Source of the DNA: Subdoligranulum variabile
GTDB taxonomy: Bacteria > Bacillota > Clostridia > Oscillospirales > Ruminococcaceae
DNA: 64,000 nucleotides
Direction of reading: 5' to 3'
NCBI GenBank assembly: GCA_004554775.1
Contig: SFKI01000004.1
Location: 1-64,000 of the forward strand
In this document: piece after piece, positions 53,542-61,564 of the stretch
Layout: the number at the start of each line of letters is the position of its first letter
Numbering within the stretch: position 1 is the first letter of the stretch
Position numbers and translations under genes: made by a program
The notes under the pieces: model-generated
Database searches by the model: none
What the model saw: only the letters and a program-made list of their open reading frames with translations
Told to the model about the DNA's origin: nothing

Positions 53542-54665
53542 TTGGACGCCTCCTCTCGCAGAGCCTTGACGGCGCGGGCTTCCTCCACGGTCAGCGGGCG
53601 GCCGTTCATTTGGGTAAAAAAGTCCTCAAACAGAGAGGCGAACGGCTTGCCGCGTACCGACTGCGCGGTGTCGGCGTGCTGGAGGTCGGCCCCCTGGGGG
53701 CGGTAGTCCAGCCGCATGGCATTGGGGTAGGCGGCGCGCAGCACAGCCATAGCGTCTGGCTGCGGGGTGGGGTCGGTCAGGGTGGCCCAGATGTAATCGC
53801 TGGTGTCGTCGGGATGCTCGACCAGTTTGGCCAGCGGGCCGACGATATGCCGCATGGCGCGGCGGGGGTGCAGTGGCAGTGTTTCGATGTCGTCGACCCC
53901 GCGGCGGCCCAGGCGGACCAGCGTGGCGGATTTCTCCATGCCGCACTCGTCGAGGTGGTAGCACAGCGGCGCACCGGCGTAGCGCACGGTATCGCTGCCC
54001 ACGCGCTGGGCGCGGTGGATGTGGCCAAGCGCCGTGTAGCTGAACTTGGCAAAGTGCGCAGCATCGACGGAATCTACGGTGCCGATGGTCAGCGGTGCGG
54101 TCTCGCTGCCGGAAAGCTGCGGCGGGCAAAGCCCGGCCACGACCATCTGATGCGCGACCAGCACGCGGCGCTCGGCACTCGGCGCGCAGGCGGAAAGTGC
54201 GGCGGCTACGGCGCTGTCGTAATCGGGCAGGTCGGCCTCGGGCATATAGTGGCGCACGGTGGCAGTGCGCACGAAGGGCAGCAGTGTAAACTCCACGGGG
54301 CCGAAGCGGTCGCTCAGCACGATCTGGCGCGGCGCGCCCCGGAACTGCCCGGCAATGTAGACGTTCTGGTTCGCCAGCAGCCCGGCGGCGTAGTCAAGCC
54401 GCTCGGCGCTGTCGTGGTTGCCGGACACCGCCAGCACGGCGATGCGCCGGGCGGACAGCTGGGTCAGAAACCAGTCCAGCAGCGTGCAGGCGGCAGCGGG
54501 GGGCACGGGGGCGTCGTAAATATCGCCCGCCAGCACCACGGCGTCCACCTTGTTGCTGTCACACAGCGCCAAAATTTGCTCGAGAATGTAGCGCTGATCT
54601 TCCAGAAGGTCGAACCCGTTGACCCGTTTGCCCAGGTGCAGATCGGCCAGATGCAGAAATTTCAT
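53538..54665 (-). CDS. sbcD: Exonuclease SbcD (Mre11-like nuclease subunit)
   Basis: 375 residues from ATG 54665 (MKFLHLADLHLGKRVNGF, the classical start; an earlier in-frame start would add 14 unrelated residues). Metallophosphoesterase motifs: DLHLG (8-12), GDIYD, SGNHDS, VAHQMV, and GHIHRAQ. Makes double-strand exonuclease and hairpin endonuclease activity with SbcC. In a genome rich in hairpin repeats this enzyme will be relevant to their stability. Confidence 0.95.
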   Translation of the reverse strand: MKFLHLADLHLGKRVNGFDLLEDQRYILEQILALCDSNKVDAVVLAGDIYDAPVPPAAACTLLDWFLTQLSARRIAVLAVSGNHDSAERLDYAAGLLANQNVYIAGQFRGAPRQIVLSDRFGPVEFTLLPFVRTATVRHYMPEADLPDYDSAVAAALSACAPSAERRVLVAHQMVVAGLCPPQLSGSETAPLTIGTVDSVDAAHFAKFSYTALGHIHRAQRVGSDTVRYAGAPLCYHLDECGMEKSATLVRLGRRGVDDIETLPLHPRRAMRHIVGPLAKLVEHPDDTSDYIWATLTDPTPQPDAMAVLRAAYPNAMRLDYRPQGADLQHADTAQSVRGKPFASLFEDFFTQMNGRPLTVEEARAVKALREEASK

Positions 54666-54703
54666 GGGTGTGTCTCCAAAATTGTTTTGCGAAAGGAACG
54701 GTT

Positions 54704-54767
54704 GCACGGGCGGATATAGAATCCGCCCCTACGCTTAACCCTAAAGCGGCTCCCCTCGAAGGGAGCC
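54704..54767. repeat. R1 half-element and GGCTCCC hairpin between GNAT and sbcD genes
   Basis: GGGCGGATATAGAATCCGCCCC-TAC (54708-54732) and GGCTCCCCTCGAAGGGAGCC (54748-54767). They separate the GNAT stop (54791) from the sbcD start (54665). Confidence 0.7.
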
Positions 54768-54790
54768 TTTAAAGGGAGGTGCGGCAAATT

Positions 54791-55291
54791 TTACCGCCAA
54801 AGTTTCTCCCAGGTGGTAATATCCAGCGTCGTGCCGGGCATCACCTCCATCGGCACGGTCTCGGCTTTGCGGAAGCGGCATTTCTTGGCGAAGCCCTCGG
54901 CTTTCAGATCGCGGGCCCAGATGCGCAGATACAGGCGGCTGCGGCCATCGCCCTCGGCCAGCTTTTGGGCGTAGGCCACAATGCTGCGGCCAATGCCCTG
55001 CCCGCGTGCCTTTTCCTTGATAAACAGGCGGCTTAAGCACATCGCCCCGGCGGGGCCGAGGTCCAGCGCAAAATAGCCGACCGGCTCGGTGCCCAGATAA
55101 ATCAGAAAATAGTTGATAACGCCGCTGTGGATCTCGTCGTCGGTCAAAATGTCGCTTTGGTATTTGTCGGCCAAAGCGGCGGCGATCTTGGGAGTCAGCT
55201 TGGTGTAGTGCTGCACAAAGATCTCCTGGGCCAGCTCGGCGACCAGTTCCACGTAGCGGGTCTTGGTGACTTGTTTAAAGGTAGGATTCAT
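54791..55291 (-). CDS. GNAT-family N-acetyltransferase
   Basis: 166 residues. Acetyl-CoA binding motif LFIKEKARGQGIGRSIVAYAQKLA (about 89-112) with the Q/RxxGxG/A pattern, plus YFLIYLGTEPVGYFALDL before it. Substrate unknown. Start follows AAGGAGC. Ten bases after the NusG-II gene stop, so third in an rnz-led operon. Confidence 0.88.
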   Translation of the reverse strand: MNPTFKQVTKTRYVELVAELAQEIFVQHYTKLTPKIAAALADKYQSDILTDDEIHSGVINYFLIYLGTEPVGYFALDLGPAGAMCLSRLFIKEKARGQGIGRSIVAYAQKLAEGDGRSRLYLRIWARDLKAEGFAKKCRFRKAETVPMEVMPGTTLDITTWEKLWR

Positions 55292-55300
55292 AAATGCTCC

Positions 55301-55636
55301 TTATTTTTCTTCGATCGTGATGCTGGTGCGGGCGGGCATGCAGGCTGCCCAGTCACCGGCGTTTTGCAAAATGCCGAACCCCTCGCACAGATGGTCGGGG
55401 CAGGGACTGTTCACAAAGGCGATGCCGCCGTTTTCTACATGCAGGTGGACGGTGTAGGTGCCGGTGTCGATGTCGTAATCGGCATCTTTGCGCAGGTCGA
55501 TGCGCTGCTCCACCTGCGGGTCGCCATAGCGCACCACCGCGACGGCACCGCTGCCATGGTGGGTGGCGAGCCATAACCCCGCCGCAGCGGCTAAAATCAT
55601 AAGGGTGAACAGAATTTCTTTTTTGTGTTTGCCCAT
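55301..55636 (-). CDS. NusG domain II-containing membrane-anchored protein
   Basis: 111 residues from ATG 55636 (GATGAGG lies in the end of rnz). One N-terminal helix (EILFTLMILAAAAGLWLATHH, 6-26) then the NusG-II like beta fold, with NGGIAFVNSPCPDHLCEGFGILQNAGDWAACMPARTSITI; the three cysteines are typical of the clostridial members. Role unknown. The ATG is one base past the rnz stop. Confidence 0.85.
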   Translation of the reverse strand: MGKHKKEILFTLMILAAAAGLWLATHHGSGAVAVVRYGDPQVEQRIDLRKDADYDIDTGTYTVHLHVENGGIAFVNSPCPDHLCEGFGILQNAGDWAACMPARTSITIEEK

Positions 55637-55637
55637 T

Positions 55638-56528
55638 TTACGCCTCATCAAATTCCAACTCCAGCCGCATGCCGTCGACCCCGGCTGCGGCTTTGGGGTA
55701 GTGCGCCTGTGCGGCGGTAAGGCCGGGGGCGGGGTCGGTGACGGCGGCGCTGTAATGGGTCAGCCACAGGCGGCGCACCATTGCTTCGTCGGCCAGTGCA
55801 CCGACTTCCCGGCAGGTGGAGTGGCCGTATAATTTCGCTTTGGGCAGGTCGGCGTCGTCGGCGTAGGTCGAGTCCATGCACAGCAGGTCGGCCCCCAGGG
55901 CGGCGTGTACCAGGGCGGGGCAGGGGCGTGTATCGGTGGCGTACACCACCGTCAGGCCCCGGCGCGGCGGGCCAAGCACATCGTCCGGCGTAAAGCCGCC
56001 GATGCTCTGCCCGGCTTGCAGCACCCGCCAGTATTCCAGCGGGATGCCCGCCGCCTTGGCCCGTGCGGCATCAAACCGCCCGGCGCGCGGCAGGTGCAGT
56101 TGGTAGCCGCAGCAGGGCACACGATGCTTGAGCGCAAACGGCGTCACGGTCAGCCCGGCGGCGGTAAAGGGGGCAGCGGCCGTTTTCCAAGCAACAGGGT
56201 AGGGCAGCGGCCCCGCCAGCAGGCTGATGGCGGCGGCAAGTCCCTCCTGCCCCGGCGGGCCGTAGATCGTCAGCGGTGCGGTGCGGTTCAGGCTGGCCAG
56301 CGTTTGCAGCAGCCCCGGCAGGCCCAGAATATGGTCGCCGTGGTAGTGGGTCAGCAGCACAGCCTCGATGCGGTAGGCGCTGACGCCGTACCTGCGCAGG
56401 CTGACCTGGGTACCCTCGCCGCAGTCCAGCAGCAGGGTGCGGCCCTGCACCGTTACGGCCATGGCCGCTAAGGCCCGGTCCGGCAGGGGCTGTGTACCAC
56501 CTGTGCCCAGCAGGGTGATCTGCATCAT
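55638..56528 (-). CDS. rnz: Ribonuclease Z
   Basis: Metallo-beta-lactamase fold endonuclease that trims tRNA 3' ends. 296 residues from the double ATG at 56528/56525 (AAAGGCGGTG ahead; the frame runs further up but that part is repeat sequence). LLGTGGTQPLPDR start, metal site LLTHYHGDHILGLPG (about 63), YATDTRPCPALV, and WLTHYSA near the end. First gene of a three-gene minus-strand operon. Confidence 0.9.
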   Translation of the reverse strand: MMQITLLGTGGTQPLPDRALAAMAVTVQGRTLLLDCGEGTQVSLRRYGVSAYRIEAVLLTHYHGDHILGLPGLLQTLASLNRTAPLTIYGPPGQEGLAAAISLLAGPLPYPVAWKTAAAPFTAAGLTVTPFALKHRVPCCGYQLHLPRAGRFDAARAKAAGIPLEYWRVLQAGQSIGGFTPDDVLGPPRRGLTVVYATDTRPCPALVHAALGADLLCMDSTYADDADLPKAKLYGHSTCREVGALADEAMVRRLWLTHYSAAVTDPAPGLTAAQAHYPKAAAGVDGMRLELEFDEA

Positions 56529-56547
56529 GGTTTGCACCGCCTTTCTG

Positions 56548-56618
56548 GCGGGCGAGCAATGCTCGCCCCTACAAATGTTGCGCGCTATTTTGCGGGCGGA
56601 TATAGAATCCGCCCCTAC
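56548..56618. repeat. R1 repeat in the rnz leader
   Basis: GCGGGCGAGCAATGCTCGCCCC-TAC and GCGGGCGGATATAGAATCCGCCCC-TAC: both hairpins of R1 in the same order but each with a CTAC end. Lies between the rnz promoter and start. Confidence 0.75.
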
Positions 56619-56664
56619 GGGAAGCTCCCGTAGTGTCCGCCAATTCCACACAATTTAACATCTT

Positions 56665-56693
56665 ATTATAACACAAAAATGCGCGCTGCAAAG
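56665..56693 (-). promoter_or_regulatory. Candidate promoter of rnz
   Basis: Minus strand TATAAT (56670-56665) preceded at 17 bp by CTTTGC; -10 is perfect, -35 weak. The transcript leader would carry the R1 repeat. Confidence 0.5.
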
Positions 56694-56811
56694 TACCCGG
56701 GCAAAATCTTGGCAAAACTTACTACATTTATAATAGGGGAAACGGGCACAATCGTAAAAAATGGCACCGACGGGGGATGATTTCTTGCGCAATTTGCCAA
56801 TAACCGGCAGA

Positions 56812-56840
56812 TTGACAAATGAAAACAGATATCCTATAAT
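56812..56840 (+). promoter_or_regulatory. Consensus promoter of oppBCDF
   Basis: TTGACA (56812-56817), 17 bp, TATAAT (56835-56840): both hexamers perfect. The start of oppB is 184 bases further on, leaving a long leader. Confidence 0.9.
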
Positions 56841-56865
56841 GTAACGTAGGAATTTGGTATAAACG

Positions 56866-56985
56866 ATGGTGTTTGCAATGGCGGCAATCATCATCGGATT
56901 TTTTGTTCTCCTGACTGTCCGCAATACAAAAACAAATGCGTTTACACGATGCGGAACTTTAAAGAGATATACCGGCTTTCCATAA
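56866..56985 (+). CDS. Possible 39-residue leader ORF upstream of oppB
   Basis: ATG 56866 to TAA 56983-56985 codes for a small protein with a hydrophobic first half (MVFAMAAIIIGFFVLLTV) and a basic second half (RNTKTNAFTRCGTLKRYTGFP). It fills most of the oppB leader. There is only a weak ribosome site (TAGG 15 bases ahead), so translation is doubtful; it could be a regulatory upstream frame or chance. Confidence 0.3.
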   Translation: MVFAMAAIIIGFFVLLTVRNTKTNAFTRCGTLKRYTGFP

Positions 56986-57023
56986 AAACTGTATTCCAGA
57001 ATGAAACGGAGTGGCACTAAACC

Positions 57024-57941
57024 ATGGCGAAGTATATCGTCAAGCGCGTAGCAATGGGCATTTTCAGTGTGTTTATTGTTGCGACCCTCACCTTTTTCAT
57101 CATGAACCTGGTCCCCGGCGGCCCGTTCGTGGCGGAAAAGTCCATCAGTAAAGCAGCCCAGCAGGCCCTGGCCGAAAAGTACGGCCTTGATAAGCCCCTG
57201 GGTGTGCAGTACCTGAACTACATGAACAGCCTGATCCACGGCGACATGGGCCTGAGCCTGAAACAGCGCGGCCGTACTGTCAACCAGATCATCTTCTCCA
57301 AGCTGCCGGTCTCGGCCCGCACTGCCGGTCTGGCCGTGCTGGCCGCGCTCTGCGTCGGCATACCGCTTGGGTGTATATCCGCGTACAATCGAGGAAAATG
57401 GGCGGATAACCTGATCATCGTCTTTGCCACCTGCGGCATTGCGATCCCAAGCTTTATTTCCAGTGTCGTGCTGCTGTACACCTTCGGCATGAACCTGAAG
57501 ATCCTGCCCACCGTCGGCCTGAATGAGCCCTCTGCCTACATCATGCCCGTGACCGCGCTGGCGATCTACCCCACCGCCTACATCACCCGCCTGATGCGTT
57601 CGAGCCTGCTCGACGTCATGGGCCAGGATTACATGCGCACCGCCCGCGCCAAGGGTGTGTCCAGCGTCAAGATCCTGTTCAAGCATGCTTTGCGCAACGC
57701 CATCCTGCCTGTTGTCACCTATGTCGGCCCCATGCTGGCTGCGCTGATGACCGGCTCTTTCGTTGTGGAAAAGATCTTCTCCATCCCGGGTCTCGGCCGC
57801 GATTTCGTGTCCGCCATCACCAACCGTGACTACACTATGATCATGGGCACCACCATTCTGCTGGCTACCCTGGTCATCGTCGCCAATGTTATCGTTGATA
57901 TCCTGTACAAGATCATCGACCCGCGCATCAAGCTGAAGTAA
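57024..57941 (+). CDS. oppB: Oligopeptide ABC transporter permease OppB
   Basis: 305 residues, six helices; first permease subunit of the peptide importer. Starts MAKYIVKRVAMGIFSVFIVATLTFFIMNLVPGGPF, typical of OppB/DppB, with the inner-membrane binding-protein-dependent motif ARTARAKGVSSVKILFKHALRNAILPV (EAA loop). ACGGAGTGG precedes the ATG. First gene of oppB-C-D-F. Confidence 0.95.
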   Translation: MAKYIVKRVAMGIFSVFIVATLTFFIMNLVPGGPFVAEKSISKAAQQALAEKYGLDKPLGVQYLNYMNSLIHGDMGLSLKQRGRTVNQIIFSKLPVSARTAGLAVLAALCVGIPLGCISAYNRGKWADNLIIVFATCGIAIPSFISSVVLLYTFGMNLKILPTVGLNEPSAYIMPVTALAIYPTAYITRLMRSSLLDVMGQDYMRTARAKGVSSVKILFKHALRNAILPVVTYVGPMLAALMTGSFVVEKIFSIPGLGRDFVSAITNRDYTMIMGTTILLATLVIVANVIVDILYKIIDPRIKLK

Positions 57942-57956
57942 GGAGGAGCAGACAAA

Positions 57957-59006
57957 ATGGAAAATCTGAAAAAGAATCCGTTGAGCCTGCAACTCAACGT
58001 CGAGGATTTCGCCCCCGCATCCAACGAGGAGAAAAAGAGCCTTGTCGTCATGCGCGAGAGCGTCAACTTCTGGAAAGACGGCCTGCGCCGCCTGCGCAAA
58101 AACAAGATCGCCATGTTCAGCCTGGTGGTCATTATCCTGATCGCCATCTTTGCCTACGTGCTGCCGTCCGTCTGGCCGTACAGCTACGAGCAGCAGATCA
58201 AGGGCAGTAACAACCTGGCCCCGTTTGCGTATTCTGCCGCCGAGCAAAAGCTCATCGACTCCGGCGAAAAGGTGTTCCCCCACATCCTGGGCACCGACCG
58301 TATGGGCCGTGACTTCGCGGTCCGCGTCATGATGGGCACCCGTGTGTCCCTGTCCGTCGGCCTGCTGGCTTCCGTGCTGGTGCTGATCATCGGTGCGACC
58401 TATGGCGCCATCTCCGCGTTTGCGGGCGGCTGGGTCGATAACATTATGATGCGTATCACCGATATCCTGTACACCATCCCCGATATCCTGCTCATCATCC
58501 TGCTGGCCATGGCCATCAAGGAACCGCTGGAAAACCTGGCTACGCAGCCCGGCTTTGGCTGGATGCAGAAGCTGGGCCCCAACATGGTGTCCATCTTCAT
58601 CATCTTTGCTTTGCTGTACTGGGTCGGCATGGCCCGTATCGTGCGCTCTCAGGTGCTGACGCTGAAGGAGAGCGAGTATGTCACCGCTGCCCGCGCTCTG
58701 GGCGCTTCCGGCGGCCGCATCATCAAAAAGCACCTGCTGACCAACTGCATCGGCACCCTGATCGTCACCACCACCTTGCAGATTCCGTCCTCTATCTTCA
58801 CCGAGAGCTACCTGAGCTTCCTCGGCCTGGGCGTTGCGGCCCCCATGCCGTCTTTGGGCTCTCTGGCTACCGACGCCGTCAAGGGCATGAACACCTATCC
58901 CGTGCTGCTGATCGCCCCCGCGCTGATGATCAGCCTGATGATCCTGGTGTTCAACCTGTTCGGTGACGGCCTGCGTGACGCCTTTGACCCGAAACTGAAG
59001 AGCTAA
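57957..59006 (+). CDS. oppC: Oligopeptide ABC transporter permease OppC
   Basis: 349 residues. A polar N-terminal stretch (1-45) precedes the OppC start region FWKDGLRRLRKNKIAMFSLVVIILIAIFAY; EAA loop YVTAARALGASGGRIIKKHLLTNCIGTLIV; final GDGLRDAFDPKLKS is the usual OppC end. Starts 15 bp after oppB with AAGGAGGAG. Confidence 0.95.
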   Translation: MENLKKNPLSLQLNVEDFAPASNEEKKSLVVMRESVNFWKDGLRRLRKNKIAMFSLVVIILIAIFAYVLPSVWPYSYEQQIKGSNNLAPFAYSAAEQKLIDSGEKVFPHILGTDRMGRDFAVRVMMGTRVSLSVGLLASVLVLIIGATYGAISAFAGGWVDNIMMRITDILYTIPDILLIILLAMAIKEPLENLATQPGFGWMQKLGPNMVSIFIIFALLYWVGMARIVRSQVLTLKESEYVTAARALGASGGRIIKKHLLTNCIGTLIVTTTLQIPSSIFTESYLSFLGLGVAAPMPSLGSLATDAVKGMNTYPVLLIAPALMISLMILVFNLFGDGLRDAFDPKLKS

Positions 59007-59027
59007 AGAGGGGAGCAAGAAGCAATC

Positions 59028-60029
59028 ATGAGCGAAAAGATTCTTGAGATCAAGGACGAACGCCTGTCCTTCTTCACCCCCGCCGGTGAGGTCAAGGCGC
59101 TGAACGGCGTGTCCTTCAGTATGAACCAGGGCGACGTGCTCGGCATCGTCGGCGAGTCCGGCTCCGGCAAGTCCGTCACTGCGTATTCCATCATGGGCCT
59201 TACGGCCTATCCCGGCCGCCTGGTGGGCGGCACCGTGTGGTTCAACGGCCACCAGATCGACAAAATGACCGAGAAAGAGTTCCGCAAGATCCGCGGCAAC
59301 GAAGTCTCCATCATCTTCCAGGACCCCATGACCAGCCTGAACCCCGTTTACACCATCGGCAACCAGATCGTCGAGGTCATCCTGCTGCACACCAAAAAGA
59401 GCAAGCAGGAAGCCTGGGCACGTGCCAAGGAGCTGCTGGAGCTGGTCGGCATCAACGAGCCGGACCGCCGCCTGAAGCAGTACCCGCACGAGCTGTCCGG
59501 CGGTATGCGCCAGCGCGTGATGATCGCCATCGCCCTGGCCTGCGAGCCGAAGCTGCTGATCGCTGACGAGCCGACCACCGCGCTGGACGTGACCATCCAG
59601 GCCCAGATCCTGGAGCTGATGAACGACCTGCGCCACAAGCTGGGCATGAGCATCATCATGATCACCCACGACCTGGGCGTTGTGGCCCAGATGTGCGAGA
59701 AGATCGCCGTCATGTACGCCGGTCATATTGTCGAGTACGGCACGACCGACGAAATTTTCTACAACCCGCAGCATGAGTACACCAAGGGCCTGATCAACTC
59801 CATCCCCAAGCTGAATGCCGAGGGGAAGGAGCGTCTGGTGCCCATCGAGGGCCAGCCCGTTGACCTGCTGAACCCGCCGGCCGGCTGCCCCTTTGCGCCC
59901 CGCTGCAAGAACTGCATGAAGGTCTGCCTGAACAAGATGCCGCCCAAGACCGAGCTGAGCGACACCCACTACACCTACTGCTGGCTGCGCCAGAAAGAAG
60001 AATTTGAGAAAGGGGGCAAAGCCGAATGA
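59028..60029 (+). CDS. oppD: Oligopeptide ABC transporter ATPase OppD
   Basis: 333 residues. Walker A GESGSGKSVTAYSIMGL (about 42), Q loop FQDPMTSLNPVYTIG, signature LSGGMRQRVMIAIAL, Walker B LLIADEPTTALD, H loop ITHDLGVVA. The C-terminal oligopeptide domain has the cysteine cluster CPFAPRCKNCMKVC that binds an iron-sulfur cluster in known homologues. Overlaps oppF by four bases. Confidence 0.95.
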   Translation: MSEKILEIKDERLSFFTPAGEVKALNGVSFSMNQGDVLGIVGESGSGKSVTAYSIMGLTAYPGRLVGGTVWFNGHQIDKMTEKEFRKIRGNEVSIIFQDPMTSLNPVYTIGNQIVEVILLHTKKSKQEAWARAKELLELVGINEPDRRLKQYPHELSGGMRQRVMIAIALACEPKLLIADEPTTALDVTIQAQILELMNDLRHKLGMSIIMITHDLGVVAQMCEKIAVMYAGHIVEYGTTDEIFYNPQHEYTKGLINSIPKLNAEGKERLVPIEGQPVDLLNPPAGCPFAPRCKNCMKVCLNKMPPKTELSDTHYTYCWLRQKEEFEKGGKAE

Positions 60030-61015
60030 GCGAGAATCTGGTTGAAGTAAAGCACCTGCAACAGTATTTCCCGGCTGGCGGCATGGGCAAAAACAAGCGC
60101 TATGTCCAGGCTGTGGATGACGTAAGCTTTGCCATTCGCAAAGGCGAGACCCTCGGCCTGGTCGGCGAGTCCGGCTGCGGCAAAACGACCACCGGCCGTA
60201 CCCTGCTGCGCCTGTACGAGCCTACCGACGGCACCATCATCTACGATGGCAAGGTGCTGTTTGATAAAAAAGAGAAGATCGCTGTCGACATGCTGCCCTA
60301 CCGCCGCCGCATGCAGATCGTGTTCCAGGACCCGTACGCCAGCCTGGACCCGCGTATGACCATCGGTGATATCGTGGGCGAGGGCATCGACATCCATAAC
60401 ATATGCTCCAACGCCAAGGAGCGCCACGACAAGATCATCTCCCTGCTTGAGCGCGTCGGCCTGAACAGCGAGCACGCCAACCGTTACCCGCACGAGTTCT
60501 CGGGCGGCCAGCGTCAGCGTGTCGGCATCGCCCGCGCCCTGGCTGTTGACCCTGAGTTCATCGTCTGCGACGAGCCTGTCTCGGCGCTGGACGTTTCCAT
60601 CCAGGCGCAGGTCGTCAATATGTTCGAGGACTTGCAGCAGGAGATGGGCCTGACCTATCTGTTTATCGCGCATGACCTGAGCGTTGTCAAGCACATTTCC
60701 AACCGCATCGGCGTTATGTATCTGGGCAAGCTGGTGGAGTTGGCCGACAGCTTTGAGCTGATCGCCCACAGCGTCCATCCGTACACCCGCAGCCTGATCT
60801 CGGCCATCCCCGTGGCGGACCCCAAGACCGCCCGCGAGAGCCATCGTATCGTGCTGCAGGGCGATGTGCCCAGCCCCCTGAACCCGCCGAGCGGATGCCG
60901 TTTCCGCACCCGCTGCCCCTACGCTGACGAGCGCTGCGCCGCCGAGGTCCCCGAGTTCAAGGAGGTCGCCAGCGGCCACTGGGCTGCCTGCCATCATTTG
61001 GATAAGGTTAAATAA
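60026..61015 (+). CDS. oppF: Oligopeptide ABC transporter ATPase OppF
   Basis: 329 residues; second ATPase. Walker A GESGCGKTTTGRTLLRLYEPT (about 47), Q loop FQDPYASLDPRMTIG, signature FSGGQRQRVGIARAL, Walker B IVCDEPVSALD, H loop IAHDLSVV, and C-terminal GCRFRTRCPYADERC cysteines. ATGA overlap with oppD gives coupled synthesis. A terminator follows, so oppA is transcribed separately. Confidence 0.95.
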   Translation: MSENLVEVKHLQQYFPAGGMGKNKRYVQAVDDVSFAIRKGETLGLVGESGCGKTTTGRTLLRLYEPTDGTIIYDGKVLFDKKEKIAVDMLPYRRRMQIVFQDPYASLDPRMTIGDIVGEGIDIHNICSNAKERHDKIISLLERVGLNSEHANRYPHEFSGGQRQRVGIARALAVDPEFIVCDEPVSALDVSIQAQVVNMFEDLQQEMGLTYLFIAHDLSVVKHISNRIGVMYLGKLVELADSFELIAHSVHPYTRSLISAIPVADPKTARESHRIVLQGDVPSPLNPPSGCRFRTRCPYADERCAAEVPEFKEVASGHWAACHHLDKVK

Positions 61016-61036
61016 TTCAATAAGGTTCTGCCTTAC

Positions 61037-61069
61037 GGGCGCTGCCACCTTGTGACAGCGCCCTTTTTT
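61037..61069 (+). terminator. Terminator after oppF
   Basis: GGGCGCTG / CAGCGCCC with apical CCACCTTGTGA and six T residues. Confidence 0.85.
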
Positions 61070-61117
61070 CGTGGGATTCCTGTATTGCTTCTTCTCCGTT
61101 TGATTCCTTCGGCTGCC

Positions 61118-61274
61118 GTAGGGGCGCATCCCTTATATGGGAATGTATGGGAACTGTAGGGGCGAACAGTGTTCGCCCGCGGAGTCTGGCGCTGCCACAA
61201 AACTCTCCGGGCGCACAGTGTGCGCCCCTACAGAGCACTTTTTCGACAGTCTGGGCTCCCCTAGAGGGAAGCCT
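61118..61274. repeat. R1 repeats and GGCTCCCC hairpin between oppF and oppA
   Basis: A broken first R1 (from 61118, GTAGGGGCGCATCCC) runs into a complete R1 at 61156-61231 (GTAGGGGCGAACAGTGTTCGCCC ... GGGCGCACAGTGTGCGCCCC-TAC), then GGGCTCCCCTAGAGGGAAGCC (61253-61274). No gene in the gap 61016-61564. Confidence 0.75.
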
Positions 61275-61348
61275 TTCCCCTCAATTGTATGACAACCCTG
61301 CCCTTGCATTGTAACAGCCCTGTCCGCCTTCCACGAACAAAATACAAA

Positions 61349-61395
61349 ATATACACTTCGTCCACAGCTGACGTACAGAATATACACAAATATTC
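61349..61395 (+). promoter_or_regulatory. Possible operator in front of oppA
   Basis: ATATACAC occurs twice (about 61349 and 61380), and GAATAT-ACACAA-ATATTC (61378-61395) is a perfect 6-bp inverted pair, in an AT-rich stretch about 60 bp upstream of the oppA -35 box. ArgR- or CodY-like binding is conceivable but not shown. Confidence 0.35.
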
Positions 61396-61456
61396 ACACT
61401 TTTGGTATAATTTTGCATATTTCCGTTTCAAAAGAGTTACAAAAACTGCATACCCA

Positions 61457-61486
61457 TTGCCAATGTAGGGTGGTGTGCGGTATAGT
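61457..61486 (+). promoter_or_regulatory. Promoter of oppA
   Basis: TTGCCA (61457-61462), 18 bp, TATAGT (61481-61486), about 70 bp before the start codon. A separate promoter allows surplus binding protein over the BCDF complex. Confidence 0.65.
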
Positions 61487-61564
61487 ATATGTATTCTTTC
61501 CCCCGTGGACAGGTGTTCGCGGGTGGAAATGGGTAAGTATATCTTATATGGAGGGAAATCACCA

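Noticed and set aside
56529..56651. N-terminal extension of RNase Z to 56651
   Set aside because: It would encode R1 repeat sequence (RTLRELPVGADSISAR...), and a proper ribosome site lies before the double ATG at 56528.
56655..59969. 1104-codon open frame on the minus strand across the opp genes
   Set aside because: Shadow of oppB-C-D, which have clear motifs, ribosome sites and gene order; the high-GC third positions keep the opposite frame open. The translation is compositionally odd (His, Gln, Asp, Val rich) with no family features.
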